In this document: piece by piece, positions 38,076 to 47,450 of the stretch
Position numbering within the stretch: position 1 is the first letter of the stretch
How the letters are laid out: the number at the start of each line of letters is the position of its first letter
Assembly: GCA_038217425.1 (NCBI GenBank)
Contig: JBBQPM010000034.1
Coordinates: 1 to 47,451 of the forward strand
Reading direction: 5' to 3'
Origin: JAIEPT01 sp038217425
Lineage (GTDB): Bacteria; Planctomycetota; Planctomycetia; Gemmatales; Gemmataceae
DNA length: 47,451 nucleotides
The notes under the pieces: generated by a model
Seen by the model: the letters and a program-made list of their open reading frames with translations, nothing else
Told to the model about the DNA's origin: nothing
Databases searched by the model: none
Made by a program: the position numbers and the translations under genes

Positions 38076-40837
38076 GGTGCAGGCGGCGCCTCCGGTTCGG
38101 TCGGCGGCAGCACGTCTTCAAGTTCCATCTCGTCGAGGACCTCCTTGGGAATCTTGGCGATGGAGGCGATCTTGTCTCCCTCGCGCAGGCCCATGATGCG
38201 CACGCCCTGAGTGTTTCTCCCGACGAGCCGAATCTCGGCCACGCGGGTGCGGTTGACCATGCCCTGCGTGGTGATGAGCATGATGTCGTCGCCGTCGCGG
38301 ACCGCGACAATCTCGACGACGGGGCCGTTGCGGGCGCTGGTGCGGATGTCGCGCAGGCCCTTGCCGCCGCGCCGCTGCTTGCGATACCGCATGCCGGACC
38401 GATCGTCGGCGCCATCTTCATCACTCGCAGGCTCCTCGGGAGCTGCGGTCTCCTCGGGAGCGGCCGGCTCTTCAGGAACTGCGGGCTCCTCGGCCTCGTC
38501 GACGACTTCTTCGAGGATATTGGCGCCGAAGGGGGTGCGTTTGCCGTAGCCGTTCTCGCAGACGGTGAGCAGGGCGCCCTGCGGATCGGTGACGACCATG
38601 CCGACGAGTTCGTCGCCGGGCATGAGGGCGATGCCTTTGACGCCGCGGGTGTTTCGGCCCATGCCACGCGCCTGCGATTCGTCGAAGCAGATGGCCATCC
38701 CCTGCTTGGTGGCGAGCAAGATGCCGTCGCCCCCCTGGCACATGGCGACCTCGATGAGCGTGTCGCCGTCGTCGAGGCTGATGCCGATGATGCCGCCTTG
38801 CTTGGGCCGGGAGTAATCTTCGAGAGCGGTCTTCTTCACGATGCCTTTTTGGGTCGCCATGATCAGATACTTGTTCGGCTCGAAGTTCCGCACCGGGATG
38901 ATGCTCGAAATCTTCTCGTCTTCCTTGAGCGATAGCACGTTGGCGATGGCGCGCCCGGGACTGGTGCGCCCCAAGAGCGGCAGGTCGTAGACCTTGAGCC
39001 AGTAAATCTGCCCCCGGCTCGTGAAGCAAAGCAGATACGCATGCGTCGAGGCGACGAAGAAGTGCTCGACGAAGTCGTCCTCGCGCGTCTCGCCGCCCGT
39101 CACGCCCTTGCCGCCGCGATGCTGCGACTTGTACGTGTTGAGCGGCAGACGCTTGATGTAGCCCTTGTGACTGAGCGTCACTGCCTGCATTTCTTCTTCG
39201 AGCAGATCCTCGAGACTCACTCGGCCCATCTCGTCGTCGATGATCTCGGTCTTGCGTTCCTCGCCGAACTTGTCGCGCATGTGCTCCATGTCGGCGCGAA
39301 TGACGGCCAGGATGTTCTTCTCGGCGGAGAGGAGTTCTTCGTAGCCGCGGATGAGGGCGCGGAGCTCGCTAAATTCCTTGAAAATCTCGTCGCGTTCCAG
39401 TGCGGCCAGCTGCCCGAGCTGCATGCGGACGACGGCTTCCGCCTGGGCTTCGGTCATGAAGTAACTGGCCGCCGCCCCGATCTCGCGGGTCAGCGACGCG
39501 AAGTGCTCCGCGCCCAGCGCTCGCTCCATCAGCGCCGCCGAAACTTCGAGCCCTTGCAACAACTCCTTCGCCTCCGCCCGGCTCTTCGCCGATCGGCAGA
39601 TGCGAATCACCTCGTCCAGCGACGAGATCGCGATGAGTTGCCCTTCCAGGACGTGGCTGCGCCGCTTCGCTTCGCGCAGGAGAAAGTCCGTGCGTCGGCG
39701 AATGACTTCCTTGCGATGCCGGATGAACTCCTCGAGCATCTGCTTGAGCGTCAACGTCCGCGGCCGACCATCGACCAGGGCGAGCATGATCAGGCTCACC
39801 GTCTTCTGCAACGGCGAATATTGGTAAATCTGGTTGAGCACCAGATGCGGGTCGGCTTCGCGCTTGAGGTCGATGACCAGACGCACCGGCTCGCCCGAAC
39901 GATCGCTCGATTCGTCGCGGATGGCCGAGATGCCCTTGATCCGTTCGTCCTTCACCAGTTCGCCCAGGATCTCGTGCAGGCGGTTACGCGTTTGCTGGTA
40001 CGGCACTTCGTTGATGATGATCTGCGTGGTCCGGCCTTCTTCGTTGATGGTGGCGCGGGCGCGGAGGGTGATTCGGCCCCGGCCCGTCTTGTACCCTTCG
40101 AGCATGCCGTATCGGCCGCAGATGATGCCGCCGGTCGGGAAGTCGGGCCCGGGGATGATCTTGATGAGTTCGTCGATGGAGACGTCGGGTTCGTCGATGA
40201 TGCGGATGACGCCGCCGCAAACTTCCTTGAGGTTGTGGGGCGGAATCTCGGTCGCCATGCCGACGGCGATGCCGTCGGAACCGTTGACCAGAAGATTGGG
40301 GAACTTGCTGGGCAGAACGAGCGGCTCGCGGTATTTGCCGTCGTAGTTGTCGATGAAATCGACGGTGTCTTTTTCGAGATCGTGCAGCATCTCGGCGGCG
40401 ACGAACGAGAGCCGGGCTTCGGTGTACCGCATGGCCGCGGGGGGGAGCCCGGCGACGGAGCCGAAGTTCCCTTGGGGCTGAATGAGCAGGTGCCGCATGT
40501 TCCACTTTTGGCCCATGCGGACGAGGGTCGGATAGATGGCGCCGTCGCCGTGCGGGTGGTAGCGTTTCATCGTTTCGCCGACGATACCGGCGCACTTGGA
40601 GGTGCTGGAGGCGGGCCCGAGATTGAGATCGTTCATGGCCACGAGGATGCGGCGCTGCGACGGTTTGAGTCCGTCGCGAACGTCGGGCAGGGCCCGGCTG
40701 ATGATAACGCTCATGGCGTAGCTGAGGTAGCTGTCCTTGAGTTCGTCTTCGATGCGGAGCGGCGTGTAACCCCCCTCGTTGAACTCCGAAGGCGGGGCGG
40801 CGGGGGGTTCGCCGGGGGGAAGGATGTCGTCTGCCAA
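38072..40837 (-). CDS. gyrA: DNA gyrase subunit A
   Basis: The 921-aa protein has the breakage-reunion domain (SYAMSVIISRALPDVRDGLK, catalytic Tyr138 in AAMRYTEAR) and a C-terminal beta-pinwheel. In HPHGDGAIYPTLVRM, Gly99 and Pro103 stand where E. coli has Ser83 and Asp87. RGGKG GyrA-box motifs occur in the first blade (SQHRGGKGVTG) and late (QRRGGKGLRD). Just before the latter is a roughly 45-residue acidic insertion of the type EEPAVPEEPAAPEETAAPEE. GyrA with GyrB introduces negative supercoils using ATP. The start is TTG at 40837 (GAGG upstream); no in-frame ATG comes before the first conserved motif. Its stop overlaps mog. Confidence 0.95.
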   Translation of the reverse strand: MADDILPPGEPPAAPPSEFNEGGYTPLRIEDELKDSYLSYAMSVIISRALPDVRDGLKPSQRRILVAMNDLNLGPASSTSKCAGIVGETMKRYHPHGDGAIYPTLVRMGQKWNMRHLLIQPQGNFGSVAGLPPAAMRYTEARLSFVAAEMLHDLEKDTVDFIDNYDGKYREPLVLPSKFPNLLVNGSDGIAVGMATEIPPHNLKEVCGGVIRIIDEPDVSIDELIKIIPGPDFPTGGIICGRYGMLEGYKTGRGRITLRARATINEEGRTTQIIINEVPYQQTRNRLHEILGELVKDERIKGISAIRDESSDRSGEPVRLVIDLKREADPHLVLNQIYQYSPLQKTVSLIMLALVDGRPRTLTLKQMLEEFIRHRKEVIRRRTDFLLREAKRRSHVLEGQLIAISSLDEVIRICRSAKSRAEAKELLQGLEVSAALMERALGAEHFASLTREIGAAASYFMTEAQAEAVVRMQLGQLAALERDEIFKEFSELRALIRGYEELLSAEKNILAVIRADMEHMRDKFGEERKTEIIDDEMGRVSLEDLLEEEMQAVTLSHKGYIKRLPLNTYKSQHRGGKGVTGGETREDDFVEHFFVASTHAYLLCFTSRGQIYWLKVYDLPLLGRTSPGRAIANVLSLKEDEKISSIIPVRNFEPNKYLIMATQKGIVKKTALEDYSRPKQGGIIGISLDDGDTLIEVAMCQGGDGILLATKQGMAICFDESQARGMGRNTRGVKGIALMPGDELVGMVVTDPQGALLTVCENGYGKRTPFGANILEEVVDEAEEPAVPEEPAAPEETAAPEEPASDEDGADDRSGMRYRKQRRGGKGLRDIRTSARNGPVVEIVAVRDGDDIMLITTQGMVNRTRVAEIRLVGRNTQGVRIMGLREGDKIASIAKIPKEVLDEMELEDVLPPTEPEAPPAP

Positions 40838-40921
40838 GGGGAAGATCCTCTTCGAAAACAGGGCGTTTGCGAAAAGGATATTGTATGGGCGAACGGGCGA
40901 TTTTCGCGAGAATTCGGCGAC

Positions 40922-41051
40922 AATTACCGAGCCGCCACCGCCCCAATTACCGAGCCGCGACCGTTAGGGAGCGGGGACGGCATCCCACGCGAAAAATCGA
41001 GATTTCGCGAGGCATCCTGACCCGCTCCCTCACGGTCGCGGCTCGGTAATT
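40922..41051. repeat. Family F palindrome, copy F2
   Basis: AATTACCGAGCCGCGACCGT at 40945 pairs with the reverse complement ending at 41051. A partial extra arm start (AATTACCGAGCCGCCACCG) lies at 40922. It sits between gyrA and the oxidoreductase gene at 41073. Confidence 0.88.
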
Positions 41052-41072
41052 TTCCAGCGCCGATCCGTTGAT

Positions 41073-42428
41073 TTACGGCCGAAGATCCCAGCCCTTGCGG
41101 TACTCGCGGCGAATGAACGGCGCCGCTTCCGGACAGCCGGGCGCCTCCAGCTTCTCCGTGTCCCAGGTGATCTTCTTGCCCACGCGAATGGCGACGTTGC
41201 CGAGCAAGATCGCTTCCGTCATCAGCGCCGAGTAATCGACGAAGTTCGACATCGCCGCCGGGCCTCCCTTGCACGCCCGGATCCATTCCTGGTAATGCCC
41301 GCCCACGTTGCGCGTCACCAGCGGTTCCGGCGGCTTGAAGCCCACGAAACTCTTCTCGGGCAAAAGCTTATACGATTCGCCGTAGTCGCTTCCCGAATAG
41401 AGCGTCCCCTTCGAGCCGATCAGGAGACTGCCGGAACCCGACGGCTTCTGACCGTGAAAGAGGGCGGCAGGCGGGAGTCGGCGCTCGTACCAGTAGAGCT
41501 TGCACTCGGGCAGATTGCCGCGCGCGGGGAATTCGAACGTGACCGTGCAGCCTTCAGGACCGGTCTCGGCATGGAGCGGCGTGGCGAGGGTGGCCTCGAC
41601 CGTGCGGGGCGCTCCCAAACGCAGGCCCATGTACGCCAGGTTCAGCGTGTGACACGCCATGTCGCCCAGGGCGCCGGTGCCGAAGTCCCACCAGCCGCGC
41701 CAGTTGAACGGCAGATACGTGGGGCGTTTGTTCGCCGCCAGTTCGTCGTTGAACGGCCGCAGCGGCGCGGGGCCGAGCCAAAGATCCCAGTCGAGCGTGG
41801 CGCGAACGGGCGTCGCCGCTGCCGGGCGGTTGCGATTTTGCGGCCAGATCGGGCGATTCGTCCAGCAATGGAGTTCGCGGACGTCGCCGATCGCCCCGGA
41901 GCGGATCACGTCGACGCCGGCGCGCAGGCCGTTATTGCTCGTCCCCTGGTTGCCCATCTGCGTGGCGACCTTGGCGTTCTGGGCGACGATTTTCATTTGC
42001 CGGGCTTCCCAGACGCTGTGCGTGAGGGGCTTCTCGGTGTAGCAGTGTTTCCCGAGCTTCATGGCCATGATGCTGGCATGGGCGTGCGAATGGTCCGGAG
42101 TGCTGACCATGACGGCGTCGATGTTCTTGTGCTTTTCGAGCATGACGCGGTAATCGCGGAACTTGGGGACGTTGGCAAACTCCTTGTAGACCCCGGCCGC
42201 GGTTTGCTCATCGACGTCGCAGAGGGCGACGATGTTCTCGGTCCCTTTGACGCCGTTGACGTTGGACGCTCCTTTGCCGCCGGCGCCGATGATGGCGATG
42301 TTGAGTTTCTCGTTGGCGCCGTTCTGGGCGCGGGACTCGGTGAGGCCGGCCGTGAGGTGATAGCCAGCCGCCGTCGCGGAAACGGTCGCCGCCTTGACGA
42401 ACTGCCGACGTGAGAGTGGTTTGGTCAT
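41073..42428 (-). CDS. Tat-exported Gfo/Idh/MocA family oxidoreductase
   Basis: The product is 451 aa from the ATG at 42428 (AGGAGAA upstream). It has a twin-arginine signal (SRRQFVKAATVSATAAGY). The Rossmann motif is AIIGAGGKGASN, then VALCDVDEQ, and the conserved EKP step is CYTEKPLTHSVWEAR. The C-terminal domain has WDLWLGPAP and GALGDMACHTLN, typical of planctomycete Gfo/Idh/MocA proteins with an active-site His and acid. The family oxidises or reduces sugars or inositols with bound NAD(P); the substrate is unknown. Possible promoter at 42460-42488. Confidence 0.92.
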   Translation of the reverse strand: MTKPLSRRQFVKAATVSATAAGYHLTAGLTESRAQNGANEKLNIAIIGAGGKGASNVNGVKGTENIVALCDVDEQTAAGVYKEFANVPKFRDYRVMLEKHKNIDAVMVSTPDHSHAHASIMAMKLGKHCYTEKPLTHSVWEARQMKIVAQNAKVATQMGNQGTSNNGLRAGVDVIRSGAIGDVRELHCWTNRPIWPQNRNRPAAATPVRATLDWDLWLGPAPLRPFNDELAANKRPTYLPFNWRGWWDFGTGALGDMACHTLNLAYMGLRLGAPRTVEATLATPLHAETGPEGCTVTFEFPARGNLPECKLYWYERRLPPAALFHGQKPSGSGSLLIGSKGTLYSGSDYGESYKLLPEKSFVGFKPPEPLVTRNVGGHYQEWIRACKGGPAAMSNFVDYSALMTEAILLGNVAIRVGKKITWDTEKLEAPGCPEAAPFIRREYRKGWDLRP

Positions 42429-42459
42429 GAAGTTCTCCTGGGATGGGATGGATCGCCTC

Positions 42460-42488
42460 AATGTAAAGCGAGCGGCGCGGCATGGCAA
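42460..42488 (-). promoter_or_regulatory. Promoter for the 41073-42428 oxidoreductase
   Basis: On the minus strand TTGCCA (42483-42488), a 17-base spacer and TACATT (42460-42465). Confidence 0.6.
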
Positions 42489-42519
42489 CTAGAATTCGCG
42501 AATTGCCCGGATTCGTTTA

Positions 42520-42620
42520 GGGCGTCTCCTCTGCTCCTACCGGAGCAGTGCAACCACGGGCGGCGCTGCGTTTCATTCGTGGCTCCATTCCGTCGGCCCA
42601 GCCGGGGCGAAATTGGCGTC
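42520..42620. repeat. Degenerate family E-like repeat
   Basis: Pieces such as GCTCCTACCGGAGC, CAACCACGGG, ATTCGTGGCTCC and GCCGGGGCGAAATTGG resemble arms of the family E element (25926-26147) in worn form. The rest of the gap (42621-42789) shows nothing clear. Confidence 0.45.
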
Positions 42621-42789
42621 TCGAAGACAACCCTCGAACGCAGTTCACGTTTGCAGCGCCAAAGGCGAGCCGGGATCGCGTCAGCGCCCGGAGAAGCGAG
42701 CACGGGCAAACCCCCTGCACTCGGGCGCAGACGCCGCCCTGCTCGCCGTAACGGAGAGGCAATGGGAACGCCCTAAACGTCGTGCGGGC

Positions 42790-44067
42790 TTAGCGGACCT
42801 CGGTCACGCCCGGGATTGCCACCGTCGGCACCGGGATTGCCATGTCCCAGCGCAGGTTTGCGGGCATCAGGTTTTCCTGTGAATTCGACACCTGATCCCA
42901 GGTGATCGCCTTGCCGGTGTAGCACGCCACTCGGCCCATGATGGCCATCAGCGTGCTCTTGCACATGTAATCGCCGTTGTTGATCGGCGTGCTGTTGCGA
43001 ATGCTCGCGAAGAGTTCGTTGTGCTCCTGCTGATACATGCTGACCACGCCCGCCGGCCGTTGGTACGCCCAGGGGTTTCGGCCCGCGATGCGATGGCCCA
43101 TCACGTCGACCTTGCCGGCGGTGCCGAAGACGTAATCCTTCACTTCGCGGACCGTGTTTTCCATCTGGTTGCAGGCGGCGAAGCACTTGACGCCGTTGGC
43201 GTACTCGTAGATCACCGACATATGATCGTAGATGTGCCCGTAGTTTTCCGCGGGGCGCGCCTGCCGGCCGCCCAGGCCGGTGGCTTTGATCGGCGTTTGA
43301 TCGCGCATGGCCCAGGCCATCTTGTCGAGGCTATGGATGTGTTGTTCGACGTTGAAGTCGCCGGAGAGCCAGGTGTGGTAGTACCAGTTACGGACCTGGT
43401 ATTCCGCCTCCGTCATGGCGGGGGTGCGGGGGAAGTTCTTGATGGGGCTGGTCAGGTAGTTGCATTGCAGGGCGACGATTTCACCGGCTCTGCCCTCGTG
43501 GATGCGGGCGAAGGTTTCGCGCATGCCGCGGTCGTAACGCCAGCACAGGCCGGAGACGACGGACAGCCGTTTGCGGCGCGCTTCCTCGCATGCGGCCTGC
43601 ACGGTGCGCACGCCGGGAGCGTCGACGGCGACGGGCTTTTCGGCGAAGATGTGTTTGCCCTTGGCGACGGCTTCTTGCATGTGCGCGGGACGAAAGCCGG
43701 GGGGCGAGCAGAGGAGCACGACGTCGCAGGCGTCGATGACGTGGCGATAGTTGTCCAGGCCGACGAAGCGGCGCTCGGCGGCGACGTCGAGTTTGCCGCG
43801 CAGGTCGGGCTTGCGGTTCAGCTCGGCCAGGCTCGATTCGATGCGGTCGGCGAAGGCGTCGCCCATGGCGTAGAGCTGGACGTTGGGATCGGCCTTGAGG
43901 GCCTGTTCGGCGGCGCCGGTGCCTCGTCCGCCGCACCCGATCAGGCCGACGTTGAGGAGATCGCTGCCGGCGGCGTGCACGGCCGACGCTTGCGCGAGCG
44001 TGAACGCAGCGGAGCCAAGGGCGGCGGACTGAAGAAATCGGCGGCGATTTAGCGAAGAGGTTTGCAC
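42790..44067 (-). CDS. Tat-exported Gfo/Idh/MocA family oxidoreductase (second copy)
   Basis: The 425-aa protein starts with GTG at 44067 (GGAG upstream). It has a Tat signal (NRRRFLQSAALGSAAFTLA), the NAD(P)-binding motif VGLIGCGGRGTG, the motif IFAEKPVAVDAPGVR, and C-terminal segments VEQHIHSLDKMAWAM and YDHMSVIYEYANG with the expected His and acid residues. It is distant from the other Gfo/Idh/MocA protein, so the two may act on different substrates or as a pathway pair. It has its own promoter (44113-44141). Confidence 0.92.
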   Translation of the reverse strand: MQTSSLNRRRFLQSAALGSAAFTLAQASAVHAAGSDLLNVGLIGCGGRGTGAAEQALKADPNVQLYAMGDAFADRIESSLAELNRKPDLRGKLDVAAERRFVGLDNYRHVIDACDVVLLCSPPGFRPAHMQEAVAKGKHIFAEKPVAVDAPGVRTVQAACEEARRKRLSVVSGLCWRYDRGMRETFARIHEGRAGEIVALQCNYLTSPIKNFPRTPAMTEAEYQVRNWYYHTWLSGDFNVEQHIHSLDKMAWAMRDQTPIKATGLGGRQARPAENYGHIYDHMSVIYEYANGVKCFAACNQMENTVREVKDYVFGTAGKVDVMGHRIAGRNPWAYQRPAGVVSMYQQEHNELFASIRNSTPINNGDYMCKSTLMAIMGRVACYTGKAITWDQVSNSQENLMPANLRWDMAIPVPTVAIPGVTEVR

Positions 44068-44112
44068 GGAGGTCTCCGAAATTGGGAATCGTCGGCGGGA
44101 GGGTCTTGGTTT

Positions 44113-44141
44113 AGAATAGCGGGCCCACGCACCGGATGCAA
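44113..44141 (-). promoter_or_regulatory. Promoter for the 42790-44067 oxidoreductase
   Basis: On the minus strand TTGCAT (44136-44141), a 17-base spacer and TATTCT (44113-44118), about 45 bases before the GTG start. Confidence 0.65.
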
Positions 44142-44156
44142 CGAATTTCCTGGATC

Positions 44157-47100
44157 TTAGCGGTTGGCCTTGCCATCGAGCACTTCGCGAATTTTCGCGA
44201 CTAGGGCGTGTGGGCTGAACGGCTTTTGCAGAAAGGCCACCTGGGCTTCCAGGACGCCGTGCCGAACCACCGCGTCGTCGGTGTAGCCCGACATATAAAG
44301 GACTTTCGTAGAGGGACGGGACGCGGCGAAATTCTCGGCGACTTCACGGCCCCCCATCTTCGGCAAGACCACGTCGGTCGCCAGCAGATCGATTTGGTCC
44401 GGGTGCTGCTGGGCGACCAGCAACGCCTCGACGCCATCACGGGCTTCCAGTACGGTATATCCGAATTCCTCGAGCACATGCCGGCACAACGTGCGGACCC
44501 CTTCTTGATCTTCGACGAACAAGACCGTCTCGCAGCCGCGCGGCTCCGGCCGGTCGCTGCGCTCGACCTTGCTCGGCGCTTGATGCTTTTCGGAGCGAGG
44601 CCAGTAGATCTTGAAGGTCGTGCCGATGCCGAGTTCGCTGTACACGGAAATGTGTCCGCCGCTCTGCTTGACGATGCCGTGCACGGTCGCCAGGCCGAGT
44701 CCGGTGCCGAGTTCTCCCTTGGTGGTGAAGAACGGCTCGAAAATACGGACCATGGTCGGCTCATCCATCCCGCAACCGGTATCGCTGAACGACAACACCA
44801 CATAATTTCCGGGCTGAACTTCGGGGCGTTCACGAGCATAGTGCTCGTCCAACTCCGCGTTGCGCACCTCAATGGTGAGCTGGCCCCCCTTGGGCATCGC
44901 GTCGCTGGCGTTGACTACGAGATTGAGGATCACTTGCTCGATCTGGCCGGCGTCCGCCAACACTTCGTCCACCTCGGGGTCGCCCAAGACCGTCATTTCG
45001 ATGTCCTCGCCGATGAGCCGCCGAAGCATCGTATCGACTTCCGCGACCACTGCTTTGAGGTCGAGAATCTTGGGCTCGATAATGGCTTTACGACTAAAGG
45101 CCAGAAGCTGCCGCGTGAGCCCGGCGGCGCGATCGCCCGCAGCCACGACCTGCCGAATCATCTCACGGGAAGGATCGCCTTCCTCCAGCCGGCCCATGAC
45201 GAGTTCGCCAAACCCGTTGATGATCGTCAGCAGGTTGTTGAAGTCGTGAGCCACGCCCCCCGCGAGTCGGCCGACGGCTTCCATCTTTTGAGCCTGACGG
45301 TATTGTTCCTGCAATTGCTTGATCTCGGTCAGGTCGATGATCATGGTGACCGCCCCGACGATCTCGCCCGCGGCATTGCGCAGGAGCTCGGGGTGCTTGA
45401 ACACGTGCGACCTCGAACCGTCGGGCCGTTCGATAATCAATTCTTCGCCTCGAACGCTTCGGCCTTCGAGTACTGCCTTGGCAGTCGGCGATTGATCGCG
45501 CGGCAACGGCGAGCCATCCAGCTGGAGGAGTTTGTGAGAGCCGCCCCAACGATCCGTGCCGAGCACGGGCCGACGTCCCCAGATCTCGACGGCGTGCTCG
45601 TTGAAAAGCGTGATGAGGCCCGTGCGATCCGTGGTGTATACCGCCGCGGGAAGGGCCATGACCAGGTTGCGAAAGCGCTGTTCGCTGACCTTGAGTTCCT
45701 CGAGACTGTTCCTTTGCGCGTCGATATCCGTGCCGGTTCCGTACCAGCGCGCCACGGCGCCCGCGGCATCGACGCCGGCGACCGCGCGAACCAGGAACCA
45801 CCGATACCCGCCGGTCTGGCGGTCGACCACGCGCATTTCGACGTCGAACGGAGCGCCGGTGCGCGCAGAATGCGCCCACGCCTCTTGGGCGCGCGGCAAA
45901 TCCTCGGCGTGGAGTATCGAGGCCCAGAGTTGCTCAGTGTTCTTCGCCGGCGACCAGTCCGCAAACTGGTACCAGCGCTCGTTGAAATAATCGATCGTCC
46001 CGTCCGCGCGGGCCGTGAACACGATCTGCGGCATCGCGTCGGCGAGTTGCCGAAACTGAATTTCGCTGGCGTGCAGCGCCGCCTCGGTCCGACGCCGTTC
46101 GCAGAATTGGCCGATCTGGCAGGCAATGCTGTCGAGTGCGGCAATGAGCGCCGCGTCCGGTTCGCGCATCTCGGGATTGTAGAACTCGATGACCCCGACC
46201 ATTTCCGTCCCTTGACGCATTGGCAAGCCAAAGCCGCCACGTAAACCGTCGTGCGTCATCGGCGCAGAGTCCGTGGGAGGACTGTCAATCTGGATGCCTT
46301 GCTCCCACACCGGCTCGCCCGTGCTCCAGGTGCGCCCGGCAACGCCCACGCCCTGTTCGAGCACCGTTCGTTGTCCGAGAATCTCGATAAGAACAGGGTC
46401 GGCCCACGAGGCGTGCCAGAAGTGCATCCGACGCAGCACGTTGGCCGATCCGTCAATCGTCCACAGCGCCGCCACTTCCCAGCGCAAGCACTCGGCCACG
46501 GTTCGCAAAACTTTCGGGCCTGCTTCTTCCAGGGTTTTGGATTCGGTCAAAATGCCGGTCACTGCCTGCTCCGCGCTCAGAAAGCGGTCCGAGCGTTTGC
46601 GCAAGGTGATGTCCAGCGCGATCGCCGACGCCCCAATCACCGTTCCCTTGCCGTCGCGGATGGGAGAGATGCTGAGCAAGACTTCGATCCGTCTGCCGTC
46701 CTTGCGCACGCGCACCGTCTCAAAGACGGCGACGTGTTCGCCACGACTCACCCGCGCGAGATTTTCCTGAGGCTTCTCCGGCACGTCGGAACTTCGGCGG
46801 CCGTGCGGAAACAGCATCGAGACGTTCTTGCCGAGCATTTCCTCGGCCTGGTAGGCGTACAAGCTCTCGGCCGCCCGATTCCAGCTGGTGATAACGCCGT
46901 CGAGCGTGGTGGCAATGATGGCTTCGCCGGAGGTCTCGACGATGGCGGCCAAGCGCGCCACCGTCTGCTCGGCTTTCAGCTTCTCTTCTTTGAGCCGCCA
47001 GCGCGCGAGCGCTTGCTCCACGGCCAAGCCCAGGCGTCCCAGGCGATCCTTGATGACGTAGTCGGTGGCGCCGCGCTGCATGACCTGCACCGCGCGTTCC

Positions 47101-47309
47101 TCGCCGATGGTCCCCGAGACGATGATGAAGGGAATATCGAGCTGACGTTCTTGCAGGATCTCCATGGCGCGCAGCGAATCGAACTCCGGCATGGTGAAGT
47201 CGGCGAGGATGATTTCCGGCGCCGGATCCAGGCAGGCCAAGAATTCAGGTTCGGTCTCGACGCGATTCGACGTCGGATCGTAGCCCGCGCGGCGCAGCGT
47301 GTGCAGCAC
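44157..47309 (-). CDS. Hybrid sensor histidine kinase (REC-PAS-GAF-PAS-PAS-HisKA-HATPase-REC), N-terminus incomplete
   Basis: The ORF is 1050 aa from a GTG at 47309. The N-terminal receiver has phosphoacceptor Asp37 (ILADFTMPEFDSL) and the Lys region (DYVIKDRLG) but lacks the first strand and acidic pocket. Then come a PAS domain (about 115-235), a GAF-like region (about 245-410), two PAS domains (about 420-540 and 550-665), HisKA with His688 (GGVAHDFNNLLT), HATPase motifs NLVVNASDAM and DTGCGMDE, and a final receiver with TDVVLPKMGG. It should autophosphorylate on His688 and pass phosphate to its receivers or outside partners. No membrane segment is seen, so it is cytoplasmic. The signals sensed are unknown. 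Confidence 0.85.
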   Translation of the reverse strand: MLHTLRRAGYDPTSNRVETEPEFLACLDPAPEIILADFTMPEFDSLRAMEILQERQLDIPFIIVSGTIGEERAVQVMQRGATDYVIKDRLGRLGLAVEQALARWRLKEEKLKAEQTVARLAAIVETSGEAIIATTLDGVITSWNRAAESLYAYQAEEMLGKNVSMLFPHGRRSSDVPEKPQENLARVSRGEHVAVFETVRVRKDGRRIEVLLSISPIRDGKGTVIGASAIALDITLRKRSDRFLSAEQAVTGILTESKTLEEAGPKVLRTVAECLRWEVAALWTIDGSANVLRRMHFWHASWADPVLIEILGQRTVLEQGVGVAGRTWSTGEPVWEQGIQIDSPPTDSAPMTHDGLRGGFGLPMRQGTEMVGVIEFYNPEMREPDAALIAALDSIACQIGQFCERRRTEAALHASEIQFRQLADAMPQIVFTARADGTIDYFNERWYQFADWSPAKNTEQLWASILHAEDLPRAQEAWAHSARTGAPFDVEMRVVDRQTGGYRWFLVRAVAGVDAAGAVARWYGTGTDIDAQRNSLEELKVSEQRFRNLVMALPAAVYTTDRTGLITLFNEHAVEIWGRRPVLGTDRWGGSHKLLQLDGSPLPRDQSPTAKAVLEGRSVRGEELIIERPDGSRSHVFKHPELLRNAAGEIVGAVTMIIDLTEIKQLQEQYRQAQKMEAVGRLAGGVAHDFNNLLTIINGFGELVMGRLEEGDPSREMIRQVVAAGDRAAGLTRQLLAFSRKAIIEPKILDLKAVVAEVDTMLRRLIGEDIEMTVLGDPEVDEVLADAGQIEQVILNLVVNASDAMPKGGQLTIEVRNAELDEHYARERPEVQPGNYVVLSFSDTGCGMDEPTMVRIFEPFFTTKGELGTGLGLATVHGIVKQSGGHISVYSELGIGTTFKIYWPRSEKHQAPSKVERSDRPEPRGCETVLFVEDQEGVRTLCRHVLEEFGYTVLEARDGVEALLVAQQHPDQIDLLATDVVLPKMGGREVAENFAASRPSTKVLYMSGYTDDAVVRHGVLEAQVAFLQKPFSPHALVAKIREVLDGKANR

Positions 47310-47314
47310 CAGTT

Positions 47315-47346
47315 GAACTAAACCGCTTCGCGGTGGCGGGTTTCAC
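47315..47346. repeat. Short palindromic repeat at the broken kinase start
   Basis: TTGAACTAAACCGCTTCGCG followed by GTGGCGGGTTTCAC includes hairpins ACCGC/GCGGT and AAACC/GGTTT. It lies exactly where the first receiver domain loses its family resemblance. Confidence 0.45.
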
Positions 47347-47402
47347 TTCTTTTGATTCGAGTCGGGTTCGGTAGTCGTATGCATCGGATTTTCCACGTAC
47401 GC

Positions 47403-47450
47403 TCAGGGTTCGCCCTGGGCGTTTTTCTTTTCCTCGTGGAGACCTGCCAT
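47403..47450 (-). other. Tiny ORF or end of an upstream gene, with an embedded hairpin
   Basis: On the minus strand a 15-codon frame MAGLHEEKKNAQGEP ends at 47403. It may be the tail of a gene beyond the window. The bases GCTCAGGG TTCG CCCTGGGC, followed by GTTTTTCTTTT, look like a plus-strand terminator, but no plus-strand gene ends here. Confidence 0.25.

Noticed and set aside
39041..41020. 659-residue open frame antisense to gyrA
   Set aside because: It is the shadow of gyrA; low-complexity His/Arg/Asp-rich translation.
44208..46244. 678-residue open frame antisense to the sensor kinase
   Set aside because: It is the shadow of the kinase, with no motifs.
47401..47431. Rho-independent terminator on the plus strand
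   Set aside because: Hairpin and T-run are present but no plus-strand gene ends nearby; it is read as part of a minus-strand frame.
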